64,000 nucleotides of DNA from Amycolatopsis antarctica (GTDB taxonomy: Bacteria; Actinomycetota; Actinomycetes; Mycobacteriales; Pseudonocardiaceae). The stretch covers positions 1-64,000 of the forward strand of contig NZ_NKYE01000002.1 in the NCBI RefSeq assembly GCF_002262875.1, in the 5' to 3' direction. Of this stretch, positions 33,638-43,966 are shown one piece after another; the first letter of the stretch is position 1; each line of letters opens with the position of its first letter. Under the pieces are notes generated by a model that saw only the letters and a list, made by a program, of their open reading frames with translations, was not told where the DNA came from and made no database searches. A program made the translations under genes and the position numbers.

Positions 33638-36600
33638 ATGTCGAACGCGGAAACACCCGCCGAGAACAGTGGCGGGGCTACCGCCGCACCCGGGAACGGC
33701 CCGCTGGCAGACCTGCCGGCCAGGATCCGGGTACACGCCCTGGCGAAACTGCTCGGCAAGAGCAGCCGGGAACTGCTGGCGACACTGACCCAGCTCGGTG
33801 AGACGGCGCGCAGCGCCCAGTCCAGCGTGACCCGCGAGGTGGCCCTGAAGGTCGCCGCCGAACTGGATGCCGACGGTGCGGGCGAGGGAGCCGAGCAGGC
33901 CACCCCGGCCGGTGCCGTGCGGGCACCGGAACCGCAGGCCACCGAACCCGAGCGGTCCCCGGCCCCGGCAACGGCCGCCGAGCGTGCCCGGCCGTTCGCC
34001 ACGCGAGTGGCGACCGACGAGGAGCAGCAGGCGAGCACGCCGAGCCGCGGCCGCCGCGGACCCGCCCACCTGCCCGTATTCGCCGCGCCCTCGCCGGTGT
34101 TCCTGCCGCCGGAGGACGAGGAGGACGAGCCCGTCCGGTCCAAGCCCCCCGAGCGCCGTTCCGAGTCCGACCGTTCCGAGAAGGACCGTTCCGACTCCGA
34201 CCGCTCCGACTCCGACAGCGGGACCGGCCCCGCGGATCGTGCCGAGGACGACGCGGACGACGACGAGGGCGGCAGGCGCCGCCGTCGCCGTGGACGTCGC
34301 GGACGCGGCCGGGGCAAGGGCGGCGACGACGCCCGTGACGGTCAGCAGGACGAGGAGCAGTCCGAGGGCGACACCGCTGACCGGCGCAGGGACTCCGGCG
34401 ACGACGGCAGGGACGCGAAGGACTCCGGCGACCGCAAGGCCGAGAAGAACGACAAGACCTCGGACAAGGCAAGCGACAAGAACGCCGACAAGGGCGGCGA
34501 CAAGCCGTCCGAGAAGGGCGCGGACAGCGGCGGCGACGCCGACTCCGAGGACGACGGCGAGTCCGGTGGCAAGCGCCGCAGGCGGCGCCGGCGTCGCAAG
34601 GGCGGCGACAGCGCCGAGGGAGACGGCGGCGGCAACACCCCCGACGACCCGCCCAACACCGTCACGCACGTCCGCGAGTCGAAGCCCGACGGCGGCACCG
34701 GTGAGCGTACCCGCGGCGACGGCGTGCGCAGCGTCCGCGGATCAACCCGGCTGGAGGCCAAGCGCCAGCGCCGCCGGGACGGTCGCGAGGCGGGCCGCCG
34801 TCGCGCGCCGATCCTGTCCGAGGCCGAGTTCCTCGCCCGCCGCGAGGCCGTCGAGCGCACCATGGTCGTCGCCGAGCACGGCGACTCCACGCAGATCGGC
34901 GTGCTGGAGGACGGCGTGCTCTGCGAGCACTTCGTCACCTCCTCCGGCAGCGGCTCGATCGTCGGCAACGTCTACCTGGGCCGCGTGCAGAACGTGCTGC
35001 CGTCCATGGAAGCGGCGTTCATCGACATCGGCCGCGGCCGCAACGCGGTGCTCTACGCCGGCGAGGTCGACTGGGACGCCGCGGGCCTGGAAGGCAAGGC
35101 CCGCAAGATCGAGCAGGCCCTCTCCTCCGGCGACAGCGTGCTCGTCCAGGTCACCAAGGACCCGATCGGGCACAAGGGCGCACGGCTGACCACCCAGATC
35201 TCGCTGCCCGGCCGCTTCCTGGTCTACGTCCCCGCCGGCGGTGCCACCGGCATCTCCCGCAAGCTGCCGGAGAACGAGCGGCGCAGGCTCAAGGACATCC
35301 TCAAGCGCATCGTCCCCGAGGACGCGGGCGTCATCATCCGCACCGCCTCGGAGGGCGTCAGCGAGGAGGAACTCGACCGCGACGTCCGCAGGCTCAAGGC
35401 CCAGTGGGACGTCATCAAGGAGAAGGCCGAGGGCAACACCGGCAAGTCCGGCAAGAAGTCCGGCGCGCCGACGATGCTCTACGAGGAGCCGGACCTACTG
35501 GTGAAGGTCGTCCGCGACCTGTTCACCGAGGACTTCGTCAAGCTCGAGGTCCAGGGCGGCACCGCGTGGGAGACCATCCACTCCTACGTGGAGCACGTCG
35601 CCCCCGACCTGGCCGACCGCCTCAAGCGCTACACCGGCACCGGCGACGTGTTCGCCGACTACCGCATCGACGAGCAGATCACCAAGGCACTCGACCGCAA
35701 GGTCTGGCTGCCCTCCGGTGGCTACCTGGTCATCGACCGCACCGAGGCGATGACCGTGATCGACGTCAACACCGGCAAGTACACCGGCTCCGGCGGCAAC
35801 CTCGAGGAGACGGTGACCAGGAACAACCTGGAATCCGCCGAGGAGATCGTCCGCCAGCTCCGGCTGCGCGACATCGGCGGGATCATCGTCATCGACTTCA
35901 TCGACATGGTGCTGGAGTCCAACCGCGACCTCGTGCTGCGCAGGCTCACCGAGTGCCTCGGCCGGGACCGCACCCGCCACCAGGTCGCCGAGGTCACCTC
36001 GCTGGGTCTGGTCCAGATGACACGCAAGCGTGTCGGTACCGGCCTGATCGAAGCGTTCTCCACGACGTGCGAGCACTGCAAGGGTCGAGGCGTCCTGGTG
36101 TCCACCGAGCCGCAGAAGGGCAACGGCGGCGGTGGTGGCAACGGCGGCGGTGGCCAGCAGCAGGGTGCCCGTCGCTCGCGTGGTCGTGGCAAGGGTGAGG
36201 ACTCCGGCCAGTCGGAGCCCGTCAAGGGCGGCACGCCCGGCGGCACCCCGCCCGCACCGACGCCCGAGCAGCGCGAGTCCGTGGTCAGCGCCGTCCAGGC
36301 GATGGCGAACGCCTCGAAGGTCGCGCACAAGGACGAGCCGGACACGGTGTCCGGTGAACGCGCCACCGCCGGGGACGGTTCCTCCACCGAGGACACCACT
36401 GCCGCCACGAACGGCGGTACCGGGGAGAACGGGCCGAAGGACGCCACGGCCAAGGAGAACGCGCCCAAGGGCCGTACCCGCCGTGGCAGGGCCACCCGCA
36501 GCGCCGGTTCGGCGAGCAGGGACGCGGGTGCCGGTACCGGGGACGCCGCAGCCTCCACCACGGTCGCGGGCACGGCAGACGCCGAAGCGGCGCGGCGACC

Positions 36601-36817
36601 CACCAACGGTCACCACGCGGGCACACCCGCCGAGCGGACCGGCGACAGCGGAGCCGAGGGTTCCGTCGCCACTCCCGCACCGGCCGACGCCGGACCCGCC
36701 GGGACCGGGGCCCCGGGCGGCGAGTCCGCCGCTCCGGCTCGTCCGGTGCGCAGGCGGGCACGCAGGGTCGCCTCCCGTCCGGCGGGCCCGCCGGTGGATG
36801 CCGGGGACAACGGCTGA
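33638..36817 (+). CDS. rne: Ribonuclease E/G family endoribonuclease
   Basis: RNase E/G processes rRNA and tRNA and starts mRNA decay. The 1059-residue product has a long N-terminal extension (residues 1-390: Arg-, Asp/Ser- and Lys-rich, disordered). The S1 domain follows (residues ~440-520, V-Y-L-G-R-V-Q-N-V-L-P-S-M-E-A-A-F), then the catalytic DNase-I-like domain with V-I-D-V-N-T-G and D-F-I-D-M, and the Zn-link C-E-H-C-K-G-R-G. The C-terminal ~240 residues are Gly/Ala/Pro-rich. The extension-core-tail layout is that of actinobacterial RNase E. ATG 33638 follows GCGGAGGAG. Confidence 0.96.
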   Translation: MSNAETPAENSGGATAAPGNGPLADLPARIRVHALAKLLGKSSRELLATLTQLGETARSAQSSVTREVALKVAAELDADGAGEGAEQATPAGAVRAPEPQATEPERSPAPATAAERARPFATRVATDEEQQASTPSRGRRGPAHLPVFAAPSPVFLPPEDEEDEPVRSKPPERRSESDRSEKDRSDSDRSDSDSGTGPADRAEDDADDDEGGRRRRRRGRRGRGRGKGGDDARDGQQDEEQSEGDTADRRRDSGDDGRDAKDSGDRKAEKNDKTSDKASDKNADKGGDKPSEKGADSGGDADSEDDGESGGKRRRRRRRRKGGDSAEGDGGGNTPDDPPNTVTHVRESKPDGGTGERTRGDGVRSVRGSTRLEAKRQRRRDGREAGRRRAPILSEAEFLARREAVERTMVVAEHGDSTQIGVLEDGVLCEHFVTSSGSGSIVGNVYLGRVQNVLPSMEAAFIDIGRGRNAVLYAGEVDWDAAGLEGKARKIEQALSSGDSVLVQVTKDPIGHKGARLTTQISLPGRFLVYVPAGGATGISRKLPENERRRLKDILKRIVPEDAGVIIRTASEGVSEEELDRDVRRLKAQWDVIKEKAEGNTGKSGKKSGAPTMLYEEPDLLVKVVRDLFTEDFVKLEVQGGTAWETIHSYVEHVAPDLADRLKRYTGTGDVFADYRIDEQITKALDRKVWLPSGGYLVIDRTEAMTVIDVNTGKYTGSGGNLEETVTRNNLESAEEIVRQLRLRDIGGIIVIDFIDMVLESNRDLVLRRLTECLGRDRTRHQVAEVTSLGLVQMTRKRVGTGLIEAFSTTCEHCKGRGVLVSTEPQKGNGGGGGNGGGGQQQGARRSRGRGKGEDSGQSEPVKGGTPGGTPPAPTPEQRESVVSAVQAMANASKVAHKDEPDTVSGERATAGDGSSTEDTTAATNGGTGENGPKDATAKENAPKGRTRRGRATRSAGSASRDAGAGTGDAAASTTVAGTADAEAARRPTNGHHAGTPAERTGDSGAEGSVATPAPADAGPAGTGAPGGESAAPARPVRRRARRVASRPAGPPVDAGDNG

Positions 36818-36833
36818 TCACTGTTCCCGACCC

Positions 36834-36861
36834 CGGTGCGCCCCCCATTTCGGGCGCACCG
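36834..36861 (+). terminator. Hairpin after rne
   Basis: CGGTGCGCCC and GGGCGCACCG form a 10-bp stem with an 8-base loop, 17 bases after the rne stop. It overlaps the putative rplU promoter. Confidence 0.55.
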
Positions 36862-36975
36862 TAACCTGTAAGACGGTCCGCACTCGGTGCGGTCCTATTG
36901 CGCGAACACCGGACCGCCGGGTGTGGGACGGTTCGCGCAAGCCCCCACCCATTGTCGAGCAAGCAGGAGACTTCC
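36862..36975 (+). promoter_or_regulatory. Putative promoter and L21 leader hairpin before rplU
   Basis: TAACCT at 36862-36867 is a -10 candidate, placing the start near 36874. The leader holds a small hairpin (CCGCAC TCG GTGCGG at 36878-36892) and a perfect 10-bp long-range stem, TTGCGCGAAC (36898-36907) with GTTCGCGCAA (36931-36940). GCAGGAG follows before GTG 36976. This resembles an autoregulatory ribosomal-protein leader; no specific Rfam family is claimed. Confidence 0.4.
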
Positions 36976-37290
36976 GTGTCGGCGTACGCGATCGTCAAGA
37001 CCGGCGGCAAGCAGTACAAGGTGGCCGTCGGCGACGTCGTCGAGGTCGAGAAGCTTGAGGGCGAGCCGGGTACCGAGCACACCTTCCCCGCTGTACTGCA
37101 CGTAGATGGCGGCGAGGTCACCACGGACGCTGACGCGCTGGCGAAGGTCTCGGTCATCGGCAAGGTCGTCGAGCAGACCAAGGGCCCCAAGATCCGCATC
37201 CACAAGTTCAAGAACAAGACCGGCTACCACAAGCGGCAGGGTCACCGGCAGAAGCTGACCCGCCTTGAGGTCACCGGTATCAGCAAGTAA
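36976..37290 (+). CDS. rplU: 50S ribosomal protein L21
   Basis: L21 binds 23S rRNA domain I and is assembled together with L20. The 104-residue product has the family motifs [15 protein letters not shown] and Y-H-K-R-Q-G-H-R-Q (the signature region). GTG 36976 is preferred to an in-frame upstream ATG at 36898, because GCAGGAG lies 6 bases ahead and the product then begins in the family's usual place. It shares an operon with rpmA, 34 bases downstream. Confidence 0.98.
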   Translation: MSAYAIVKTGGKQYKVAVGDVVEVEKLEGEPGTEHTFPAVLHVDGGEVTTDADALAKVSVIGKVVEQTKGPKIRIHKFKNKTGYHKRQGHRQKLTRLEVTGISK

Positions 37291-37324
37291 GACCGTCACA
37301 CCTAGCAGAAGAGGCTGAGCAGCC

Positions 37325-37582
37325 ATGGCACACAAGAAGGGTGCGTCCAGCTCCCGTAACGGCCGCGACTCCAATGCCCAGCGGCTCGGGGTCAAGCGCT
37401 TCGGTGGCCAGGAAGTCCTCGCGGGCGAGATCCTGGTGCGTCAGCGCGGCACCAAGTTCCACCCGGGCGTCAACGTCGGCCGTGGCGGCGACGACACGCT
37501 GTTCGCGCTCGCGGCCGGTGCCGTCGAGTTCGGCGCGAAGCGCGGTCGCAAGACCGTGAACATCGTTCCCGTGGACGCCTGA
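37325..37582 (+). CDS. rpmA: 50S ribosomal protein L27
   Basis: L27's N-terminal tail reaches the peptidyl-transferase centre. The 85-residue product begins [16 protein letters not shown] and has K-F-H-P-G-x-N-V-G-R-G as expected. No N-terminal cleavage extension of the Firmicutes type is present. It is followed by the strongest terminator in the window. Confidence 0.98.
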   Translation: MAHKKGASSSRNGRDSNAQRLGVKRFGGQEVLAGEILVRQRGTKFHPGVNVGRGGDDTLFALAAGAVEFGAKRGRKTVNIVPVDA

Positions 37583-37611
37583 GTTCTGGGCGGTCACGCG
37601 AGAAGTTCATT

Positions 37612-37653
37612 CGAGGGGCGGCGCCGGAATGTTCCGGTGCCGCCCCTCGTTTT
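37612..37653 (+). terminator. Rho-independent terminator after rpmA
   Basis: A 17-bp stem with one G-T pair (37612-37628 with 37633-37649) has a 4-base loop and is followed by TTTT at 37650. It is the only hairpin in the window with a clear T-run. Confidence 0.9.
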
Positions 37654-37728
37654 CGTGTGAGAGGTCCGGCGATCGCGTCGGTCTTGTTCCACCGAGTGTG
37701 TGGTTTCCTGTGATGAGAGAGGCAAGAC

Positions 37729-39216
37729 ATGGCGTCCCGGTTCGTTGACCGCGCGGTGATCCATCTGGCCGCCGGTGACGGCGGGAACGGCTGTGCCTCG
37801 GTGCACCGCGAGAAGTTCAAACCACTCGGCGGCCCGGACGGCGGCAACGGTGGCAACGGCGGCGATGTGCTGCTGATCGTCGACCCGAACGTGCATACCC
37901 TGCTCGACTTCCACTTCCGCCCGCACGCGCGTGCGGGCAACGGCAAGCAGGGACAGGGCAGCCACCGGGCCGGTGCCGCGGGCCAGACCCTGGAGATGCA
38001 CGTTCCGGACGGCACCGTGGTGCTGACGGAGAGCGGCGAGGTCGTCGCCGATCTGATCGGCCCGGGCACCACCTTCGTCGCGGCGCAGGGCGGGCGTGGC
38101 GGGCTCGGCAACGCCGCGCTGTCGTCGAAGGCGCGCAAGGCGCCCGGTTTCGCGCTGCTCGGCGAGCCCGGTGAGGCGCGCGATCTGGTGCTGGAACTGC
38201 GATCGGTGGCCGACGTCGGGTTGCTCGGTTTCCCGTCGGCGGGCAAGTCCTCGCTCATCTCGGTGCTCTCCGCGGCCAAGCCGAAGATCGCCGACTACCC
38301 CTTCACCACGCTGGTGCCCAACCTCGGTGTCGTCACCGCGGGCGAGACCGTGTTCACCATGGCCGACGTCCCCGGCCTCATTCCGGGGGCGAGTCAGGGC
38401 AAGGGGCTCGGCCTCGACTTCCTCCGGCACATCGAGCGCTGCGCCGTCCTGGTGCACGTGATCGACTGCGCCACCTACGAGTCCGGGCGCGATCCACTGT
38501 CCGATGTGGACGCTCTGGAAGAGGAACTGGCGCGCTACACGCCCAGTCTCGGCGGCGACCTGGCCGACCGGCCGAGGGTTGCCGTGTTGAACAAGATCGA
38601 CGTTCCGGAGGCGGCCGAACTCGCCGAACTCGTCCGCTCCGACCTGGAAGCCCGCGGCCTGCCGGTCTTCGAGGTCTCCACGGCCTCCCGCAAGGGACTC
38701 CGCGAACTGACGTACGCGCTCGGCTCGGTCGTGGAGCGGTACCGCGCGGAGCAGCCCGCCGCCGAGGCACAGCAGATCGTGCTGCGTCCGCACGCCGTGG
38801 ACGAGGCGGGCTTCACCGTCGTCCGCGACGAGGACGAGGCCGACTCCTTCACCGTCCACGGGCACCGCCCCGAACGCTGGGTGCGGCAGACCGACTTCAG
38901 CAACGACGAGGCCGTCGGCTACCTCGGTGACCGGCTCAACCGGCTGGGCGTCGAGGAGGCGCTGGCCCGCGCGGGTGCCGAGCCGGGCAGCCAGGTCACC
39001 ATCGGCGACGTCTCGTTCGACTGGGAGCCCTCCACCCCGGCCGGGGTGGCCGCCCACATGTCCGGCCGCGGCACCGACGCCCGGCTCGAAGACCAGAGCC
39101 GCGTCGGCGCGGCCGAACGCAAGGAGGCGCGCAAGCGCCGCCGCGAAGGTGAGCCCGACGAGGATGGTGAGCTCGACGGCGCCGCGGACGACGTGACGGT
39201 CCGCCATGGTGAGTGA
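37729..39216 (+). CDS. obgE: GTPase ObgE/CgtA
   Basis: ObgE is an essential GTPase in 50S assembly and stress control. The 495-residue product has the Gly-rich Obg fold ([13 protein letters not shown]), the G domain with G-F-P-S-A-G-K-S-S near residue 168, D-V-P-G-L-I (G3) and N-K-I-D (G4), and the C-terminal OCT domain ([12 protein letters not shown]). A charged tail of about 50 residues ends the protein. It overlaps proB by 11 bases. Confidence 0.97.
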   Translation: MASRFVDRAVIHLAAGDGGNGCASVHREKFKPLGGPDGGNGGNGGDVLLIVDPNVHTLLDFHFRPHARAGNGKQGQGSHRAGAAGQTLEMHVPDGTVVLTESGEVVADLIGPGTTFVAAQGGRGGLGNAALSSKARKAPGFALLGEPGEARDLVLELRSVADVGLLGFPSAGKSSLISVLSAAKPKIADYPFTTLVPNLGVVTAGETVFTMADVPGLIPGASQGKGLGLDFLRHIERCAVLVHVIDCATYESGRDPLSDVDALEEELARYTPSLGGDLADRPRVAVLNKIDVPEAAELAELVRSDLEARGLPVFEVSTASRKGLRELTYALGSVVERYRAEQPAAEAQQIVLRPHAVDEAGFTVVRDEDEADSFTVHGHRPERWVRQTDFSNDEAVGYLGDRLNRLGVEEALARAGAEPGSQVTIGDVSFDWEPSTPAGVAAHMSGRGTDARLEDQSRVGAAERKEARKRRREGEPDEDGELDGAADDVTVRHGE

Positions 39217-40315
39217 CGCCAGAACGGCGATCGCCGCCGCGGGAAGAATCGTCGTCAAGGTCGGCTCCTCGGCGCTGACCACCGCGGGCGACGGGCTCGA
39301 CGTGGCTCGTCTCGACAGGCTGGTCGACGCGATCGCGTCCCGGGTGGCGACGGGTAGCCAGATCGTGCTGGTCTCCTCCGGCGCGATCGGCGCGGGACTC
39401 GCTCCACTCGCGCTCGGTGCCAGGCCGCGCGACCTGGCGACCCAGCAGGCCGCCGCCAGCGTCGGTCAGCTCGCCCTCGCCCACGCCTACGCCGAGTCCT
39501 TCGGCCGCCACGCGCTCACCGTCGGCCAGGTGCTGCTCACCTCCGACGACATGGTTCGCCGCGCGCATTACCGCAACGCGCAGCGCACCTTCTCCCGGTT
39601 GCTGGCCCTCGGCGCGGTGCCGGTGGTGAACGAGAACGACACCGTCGCCACTGAGGAGATCCGGTTCGGCGACAACGATCGGCTGGCGGCACTCGCCGCG
39701 CACCTCGTCGGGGCCGACGCGCTTGTCCTACTGTCCGATGTGGACGCTCTCTACGACGGGGATCCCCGCGACGGGGCGACTCGGCGGATCGCCGAGGTCA
39801 CCGGTCAGTCCGATGTGGACGGAATCTCCGTGGGCATGTCGAGTTCCGGTCTCGGTACCGGCGGCATGGTGTCGAAGCTGGCGGCGGCGCGTACCGCCGC
39901 CGGATCGGGCATCCCGGTACTGCTCGCCGCCGCGGCCGACGCCGCACGCGCGCTCGGCCCCGCCGACGTCGGCACGGCTTTCGCCGCCGCCCCGGCACGC
40001 CTGTCCGCACGGCGTTTCTGGCTCGGCCACGCCGCGGGCACCGCAGGCAGGCTGCGGCTGGACGAGGGTGCCGTCACCGCCGTCATGGGACGCAGGCGTT
40101 CGCTGCTGGCGGCCGGGATCACCGGGGTGGACGGGGAGTTCCACGCCGGTGACGTGGTCGATCTCGCCGATCCGGCGGGCACGGTCGTGGCTCGCGGGGT
40201 GGTCGCCTTCGACTCGGCGGAACTTCCCGCACTGATCGGGCTGTCCAGCCACGAGGTTCCGGCCGAGCAGCGCCGCGAGGTCGTGCACGCTGACGATCTG
40301 GTCCCGCTGCACTGA
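39206..40315 (+). CDS. proB: Glutamate 5-kinase
   Basis: ProB phosphorylates glutamate in the first step of proline synthesis. The 369-residue product has the amino-acid-kinase domain ([10 protein letters not shown] near residue 16, [26 protein letters not shown]) and a C-terminal PUA domain ([13 protein letters not shown]). It starts inside obgE (11-base overlap). The next gene on this strand is nadD: proA, which often follows proB in relatives, is not here. Confidence 0.97.
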   Translation: MVSDARTAIAAAGRIVVKVGSSALTTAGDGLDVARLDRLVDAIASRVATGSQIVLVSSGAIGAGLAPLALGARPRDLATQQAAASVGQLALAHAYAESFGRHALTVGQVLLTSDDMVRRAHYRNAQRTFSRLLALGAVPVVNENDTVATEEIRFGDNDRLAALAAHLVGADALVLLSDVDALYDGDPRDGATRRIAEVTGQSDVDGISVGMSSSGLGTGGMVSKLAAARTAAGSGIPVLLAAAADAARALGPADVGTAFAAAPARLSARRFWLGHAAGTAGRLRLDEGAVTAVMGRRRSLLAAGITGVDGEFHAGDVVDLADPAGTVVARGVVAFDSAELPALIGLSSHEVPAEQRREVVHADDLVPLH

Positions 40316-40340
40316 CCCGGCCACCGGCCCGGCCTCGGGC

Positions 40341-41657
40341 TCAGCGCAGCTCCGTCCCCTTCGTCTCCGGCATGGTCAGCACCACCAGGAACGTCACCGC
40401 CGCCGCGACGGCCACGTACCAGAAGAACACCTCCGAGGCGTCCGCCTTCGCCAGTGCGGCGATCAGCAGGGGAGCGGTACCGCCGAACACGGCGACCGTC
40501 AGGTTGTACCAAGCACCGATACCGAGTCCGCGCAGAGTCGTCGGGAACAGTTCGCTCATGATCGCCGGCGCCAGTGAGGTCATCGCGCTGTACAGGCCGA
40601 GCCCGACACAGAACACCACGATCAGTCCGCCGATGCCCGGCCGCACCAGCGTCGACAGCGGCACGATGAGCACGGCGGTCGCCGCCGACCACACGAGCAG
40701 TTGCGGTTTTCGCCCGAACCGGTCGGACAGCGCGCCCATGGGGTACTGCAGGGCGACGAACAGTGCGGTGCCCACCGACAGCGCGAGGAACACGTCCACA
40801 TCGTCGGCCTGCCGGGTCTTCACCGCGAACGGGGTCAGTGCCGAGAAGAACGTGTAGTAGCAGAGCGTGGACAGCATGGTGAAGCCGACGAGCATGCCGA
40901 CCGCGCGGGGATGCTCGCGCAGCGTCGTCAGCAGTGGCCGCCGGACACGGCGGGCCTCGGCCTTGTTGTCCTCGAACTGCTCGGTCTCGGACAGGCTGCG
41001 GCGCAACCACAATCCGATCACGCCCAGGACGCCGCCGAGGATGAACGGGAGCCGCCAGCCCCAGCTCTCCAGGGCCGCCTGGTCCAGGCTGCGGGACAGC
41101 ACGAAACCGAGCACCGAGGCGAACAGCACCGCCGTCCCGGTGGAGATGTAGAAGAACGAGGAGTAGCGCCCCCGCCATCTCGACGGCGCCACCTCACCGA
41201 GGTAGGCGGAGGCGTTGGAGACCTCGCCGCCGAGCGAGATCCCCTGCCCGATCCGCGCCAGCAGCAGCAGCGCCGGTGCGAGCCAGCCGACCTGCTCGTA
41301 GGTCGGCAGGATGCCGATCATCACCGAACCACCGGCCATCAGCACGATCGTGAAGATCATCGCCGGCTTGCGGCCCCTGAGGTCGGCGAACCGGCCCAGC
41401 AGCACGCCGCCCAGCGGACGGAAGAAGAACGCCAGCGCGTAGGTGGCGAAGGTGTTGACGTCGGACAGCTCACCGGGAAAGAAGGCGGCACCGAAGTAGA
41501 TGCTGAAGGTCGCGTAAATGGTCCAGTCGAACCATTCCAGGGCGTTGCCGACACTGGCGGCGAACAGTTTCCGTACCGGCAACCGGTGTGCGACCGGTTT
41601 CTCGGCCAGCGGATCGGCCACGTCCACCTCCACGCTCCGGGCAGAATGAGTTGGCAC
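40341..41657 (-). CDS. MHS-family MFS transporter
   Basis: A 438-residue, 12-helix carrier of the metabolite:H+ symporter family, with N-A-L-E-W-F-D-W-T-I-Y-A in helix 1 and G-R-F-A-D-L-R-G-R-K-P between helices 2 and 3. Further landmarks are R-I-G-Q-G-I-S-L-G-G-E in helix 4 and G-A-L-S-D-R-F-G-R-K in the second half. Relatives carry alpha-ketoglutarate, shikimate, proline/betaine or dicarboxylates; the substrate here is unknown, though its place next to proB makes an amino-acid or osmolyte substrate possible. The first codon is GTG. Confidence 0.93.
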   Translation of the reverse strand: MPTHSARSVEVDVADPLAEKPVAHRLPVRKLFAASVGNALEWFDWTIYATFSIYFGAAFFPGELSDVNTFATYALAFFFRPLGGVLLGRFADLRGRKPAMIFTIVLMAGGSVMIGILPTYEQVGWLAPALLLLARIGQGISLGGEVSNASAYLGEVAPSRWRGRYSSFFYISTGTAVLFASVLGFVLSRSLDQAALESWGWRLPFILGGVLGVIGLWLRRSLSETEQFEDNKAEARRVRRPLLTTLREHPRAVGMLVGFTMLSTLCYYTFFSALTPFAVKTRQADDVDVFLALSVGTALFVALQYPMGALSDRFGRKPQLLVWSAATAVLIVPLSTLVRPGIGGLIVVFCVGLGLYSAMTSLAPAIMSELFPTTLRGLGIGAWYNLTVAVFGGTAPLLIAALAKADASEVFFWYVAVAAAVTFLVVLTMPETKGTELR

Positions 41658-41699
41658 CCTGCCACACAGACGGGTGAAACGGAACGTCGCGCCGCCGGA

Positions 41700-43805
41700 T
41701 CAGGCGGAACTCGCCAGTGCGAACGGCAGCACCGCCCGCGCCCCGGCGGTGCGGAGCAGCCGGACGGCGAGCGTCATCGTCCAGCCGGTGTCCACGAGAT
41801 CGTCGACGAGCAGGATCGGCCCGTCCAGCTCGGCGATCCGGTCGCGCAGCTCCTCCGGTAGCGCCAGCCGTCCCCACAGGTCGGCGAGCCGCTGCGCGCT
41901 GTTCGCCCGGCGCGGTGGCGGGCCGAGGGCGTCCAGCCGGCCGAGATGGGTGAGCTTGCCGACGGACGCGAGCCTGGCGGTCAGGTCGCCGGTCAGCCCC
42001 GGCCTGGTGTGCGAGGCGATCCCGGCCACCGCGACCGGCCGCTCCGCCCAGTCCCAGGCGGCCAGCACGGTCAGGCAGGCGGCGAACACCGGATCGGGCA
42101 CCGGGCCGTCCGTGGCCCGGTCGCCGACGATCTCCCGTAATCGGTTGCCCCAGCCGACGTCGGTGAGCCTGCCGAGCGTGCGGCCGGACTCGGCCAGTTC
42201 GTCCGCCGGGATCTTCCCGGAGAGCGGCACGTCGAGTGAGGCCATCCCGGTGGGCCACTGCTTGCGTGGCGCCAGTTCCACGCCCGGCCTGCTCAGCCGT
42301 TCCCGGGTCGAGGTGGCGGTGCTCTCGGAGACCGCGGTGTCCCAGTGCGCTCCGGTGCAGTTGTCGCACCGGCCGCAGGGCGCGGCATGCGGGTCGTCGA
42401 GCTGCCGCAGGAGGAACTCCATGCGGCAGCCCGTGGTGCCGATGTAGTCGAGCATCGCCTGTTGCTCGGCATCGCGGGCGGTGCGTACACGCTCGTAACG
42501 TTGCTCGTCGTACGCCCACGGCTCGCCGGTGGAGACCCATCCGCCGCGTACACGGCGGACCGCGCCGTCGACGTCGAGCACTTTCAGCACCATCTCCAGC
42601 CGCGAGCGCGACAACTCGACGCTCGGTTCCAGCGCGGCCGTCGACAGTGGACGGTCCGCATAGGACAGTGCGTTGAGCACCTGGGTGACGCGCCGTTCCT
42701 CCGGGAACGCCAGCGAGCCGAAATACCGCCAGATGTCGACGTCCTCGCGGCCCGGCAGGAGCACCACCTCGGCGTGCCGCACCCCGCGGCCGGCGCGGCC
42801 GACCTGCTGGTAGTAGGCGATCGGGGACGAGGGTGCGCCCAGGTGCACCACGAACCCCAGGTCCGGCTTGTCGAAACCCATGCCGAGCGCGGAGGTCGCG
42901 ACCAGCGCCTTGACCCGGTTGGCCAGCAGATCGTCCTCGGCGGCCTGCCGTTCCGCCGGATCGGTCTTGCCGGTGTAGGCGCTCACCGGGAATCCGTGCT
43001 CGGTGAGCAGCCCGGCGACGTCGTGCGCGGCGGCGACCGTGAGCGTGTAGATGATCCCGGACCCGGGCAGCTCGCCCAGGTGCTCCGCGAGCCAGGACAG
43101 CCGCGCCTGCGGGGTCGGCAGGGTCGCGACCGCGAGGCGCAGGCTCTCCCGGTCGAGCGGGCCGCGCAGCACCAGTGTGCCGTTCTCGTGCCCGATGCCG
43201 AGCTGCTCGGCGACGTCGGTGGCGACCCGGTCGTTCGCGGTGGCCGTGGTCGCGAGTACCGGCACCCCGTCCGGTAGATCGCCCAGGAGCGTGCGCAGCC
43301 GCCGGTAGTCCGGCCGGAAGTCGTGGCCCCAGTCGGAGATGCAGTGCGCCTCGTCCACCACGAGCAGCCCGGCGGAGGCGGTGAGCTTGGGCAGCACCGT
43401 GTCGCGGAAGTCCGGATTGTTGAGCCGTTCCGGGCTCACCAGCAGCACGTCGACCTCTCCGGCGGTGACGGCGGCCTGCACCTCGTCCCAGTTCTGCGCG
43501 TTCGCCGAGTTCATCGTCGCCGCGTGGATCCCGGCCCTGGCCGCGGCCGAGATCTGGTTGCGCATCAGGGCGAGCAGCGGGGAGATGATGACCGTCGGCC
43601 CGGCACCCTGCTCCCGCAGCAGCGCGGTGGCGAGGAAGTACACCGCCGACTTGCCCCAGCCGGTGCGCTGCACGACCAGCGCTCGCCGCTGGTGCGCGAC
43701 GAGCGCCTCGATCGCCGTCCACTGGTCGTCGCGCAGGATGGCGTCCTCGCCGGCGAGTGCGCGGAGGAGTTCCTCGGCCCGGGTGCGCAGGGTGCTGGTG
43801 TCCAC
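41700..43805 (-). CDS. RecQ-family DNA helicase fused to a phosphoribosyltransferase-like domain
   Basis: A 701-residue superfamily-2 helicase. RecA domain 1 has R-T-G-W-G-K-S (Walker A, residue ~46) and V-D-E-A-H-C; domain 2 has [11 protein letters not shown] and Q-Q-V-G-R-A-G-R-G. The RecQ zinc site appears with C-R-M and C-G-R-C-D-N-C. The last ~130 residues contain [14 protein letters not shown], a PRPP-binding motif of the PRTase fold, in place of an HRDC domain. It probably unwinds forked or recombining DNA. The first codon is GTG; TAGACG lies 7 bases upstream. It diverges from nadD. Confidence 0.9.
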   Translation of the reverse strand: MDTSTLRTRAEELLRALAGEDAILRDDQWTAIEALVAHQRRALVVQRTGWGKSAVYFLATALLREQGAGPTVIISPLLALMRNQISAAARAGIHAATMNSANAQNWDEVQAAVTAGEVDVLLVSPERLNNPDFRDTVLPKLTASAGLLVVDEAHCISDWGHDFRPDYRRLRTLLGDLPDGVPVLATTATANDRVATDVAEQLGIGHENGTLVLRGPLDRESLRLAVATLPTPQARLSWLAEHLGELPGSGIIYTLTVAAAHDVAGLLTEHGFPVSAYTGKTDPAERQAAEDDLLANRVKALVATSALGMGFDKPDLGFVVHLGAPSSPIAYYQQVGRAGRGVRHAEVVLLPGREDVDIWRYFGSLAFPEERRVTQVLNALSYADRPLSTAALEPSVELSRSRLEMVLKVLDVDGAVRRVRGGWVSTGEPWAYDEQRYERVRTARDAEQQAMLDYIGTTGCRMEFLLRQLDDPHAAPCGRCDNCTGAHWDTAVSESTATSTRERLSRPGVELAPRKQWPTGMASLDVPLSGKIPADELAESGRTLGRLTDVGWGNRLREIVGDRATDGPVPDPVFAACLTVLAAWDWAERPVAVAGIASHTRPGLTGDLTARLASVGKLTHLGRLDALGPPPRRANSAQRLADLWGRLALPEELRDRIAELDGPILLVDDLVDTGWTMTLAVRLLRTAGARAVLPFALASSA

Positions 43806-43952
43806 GGCTCCACGTCTACCCCATCCGTCCGACGACGGCGCCGCCGAGGGGGATCGGATCGCCGCGAACGGATCCGTTCGCGGCGACCATCACCCGGATG
43901 AGGCACGTGCCGGTGCCGGACGTGCCCGCCCACGCCGGACGGCGGGCCCGGT

Positions 43953-43966
43953 TACGCTCGGCCGCA
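43953..43966 (+). promoter_or_regulatory. Putative -10 box, leaderless nadD transcript
   Basis: TACGCT at 43953-43958 stands 7 bases before ATG 43966, and there is no ribosome binding site. Confidence 0.4.
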
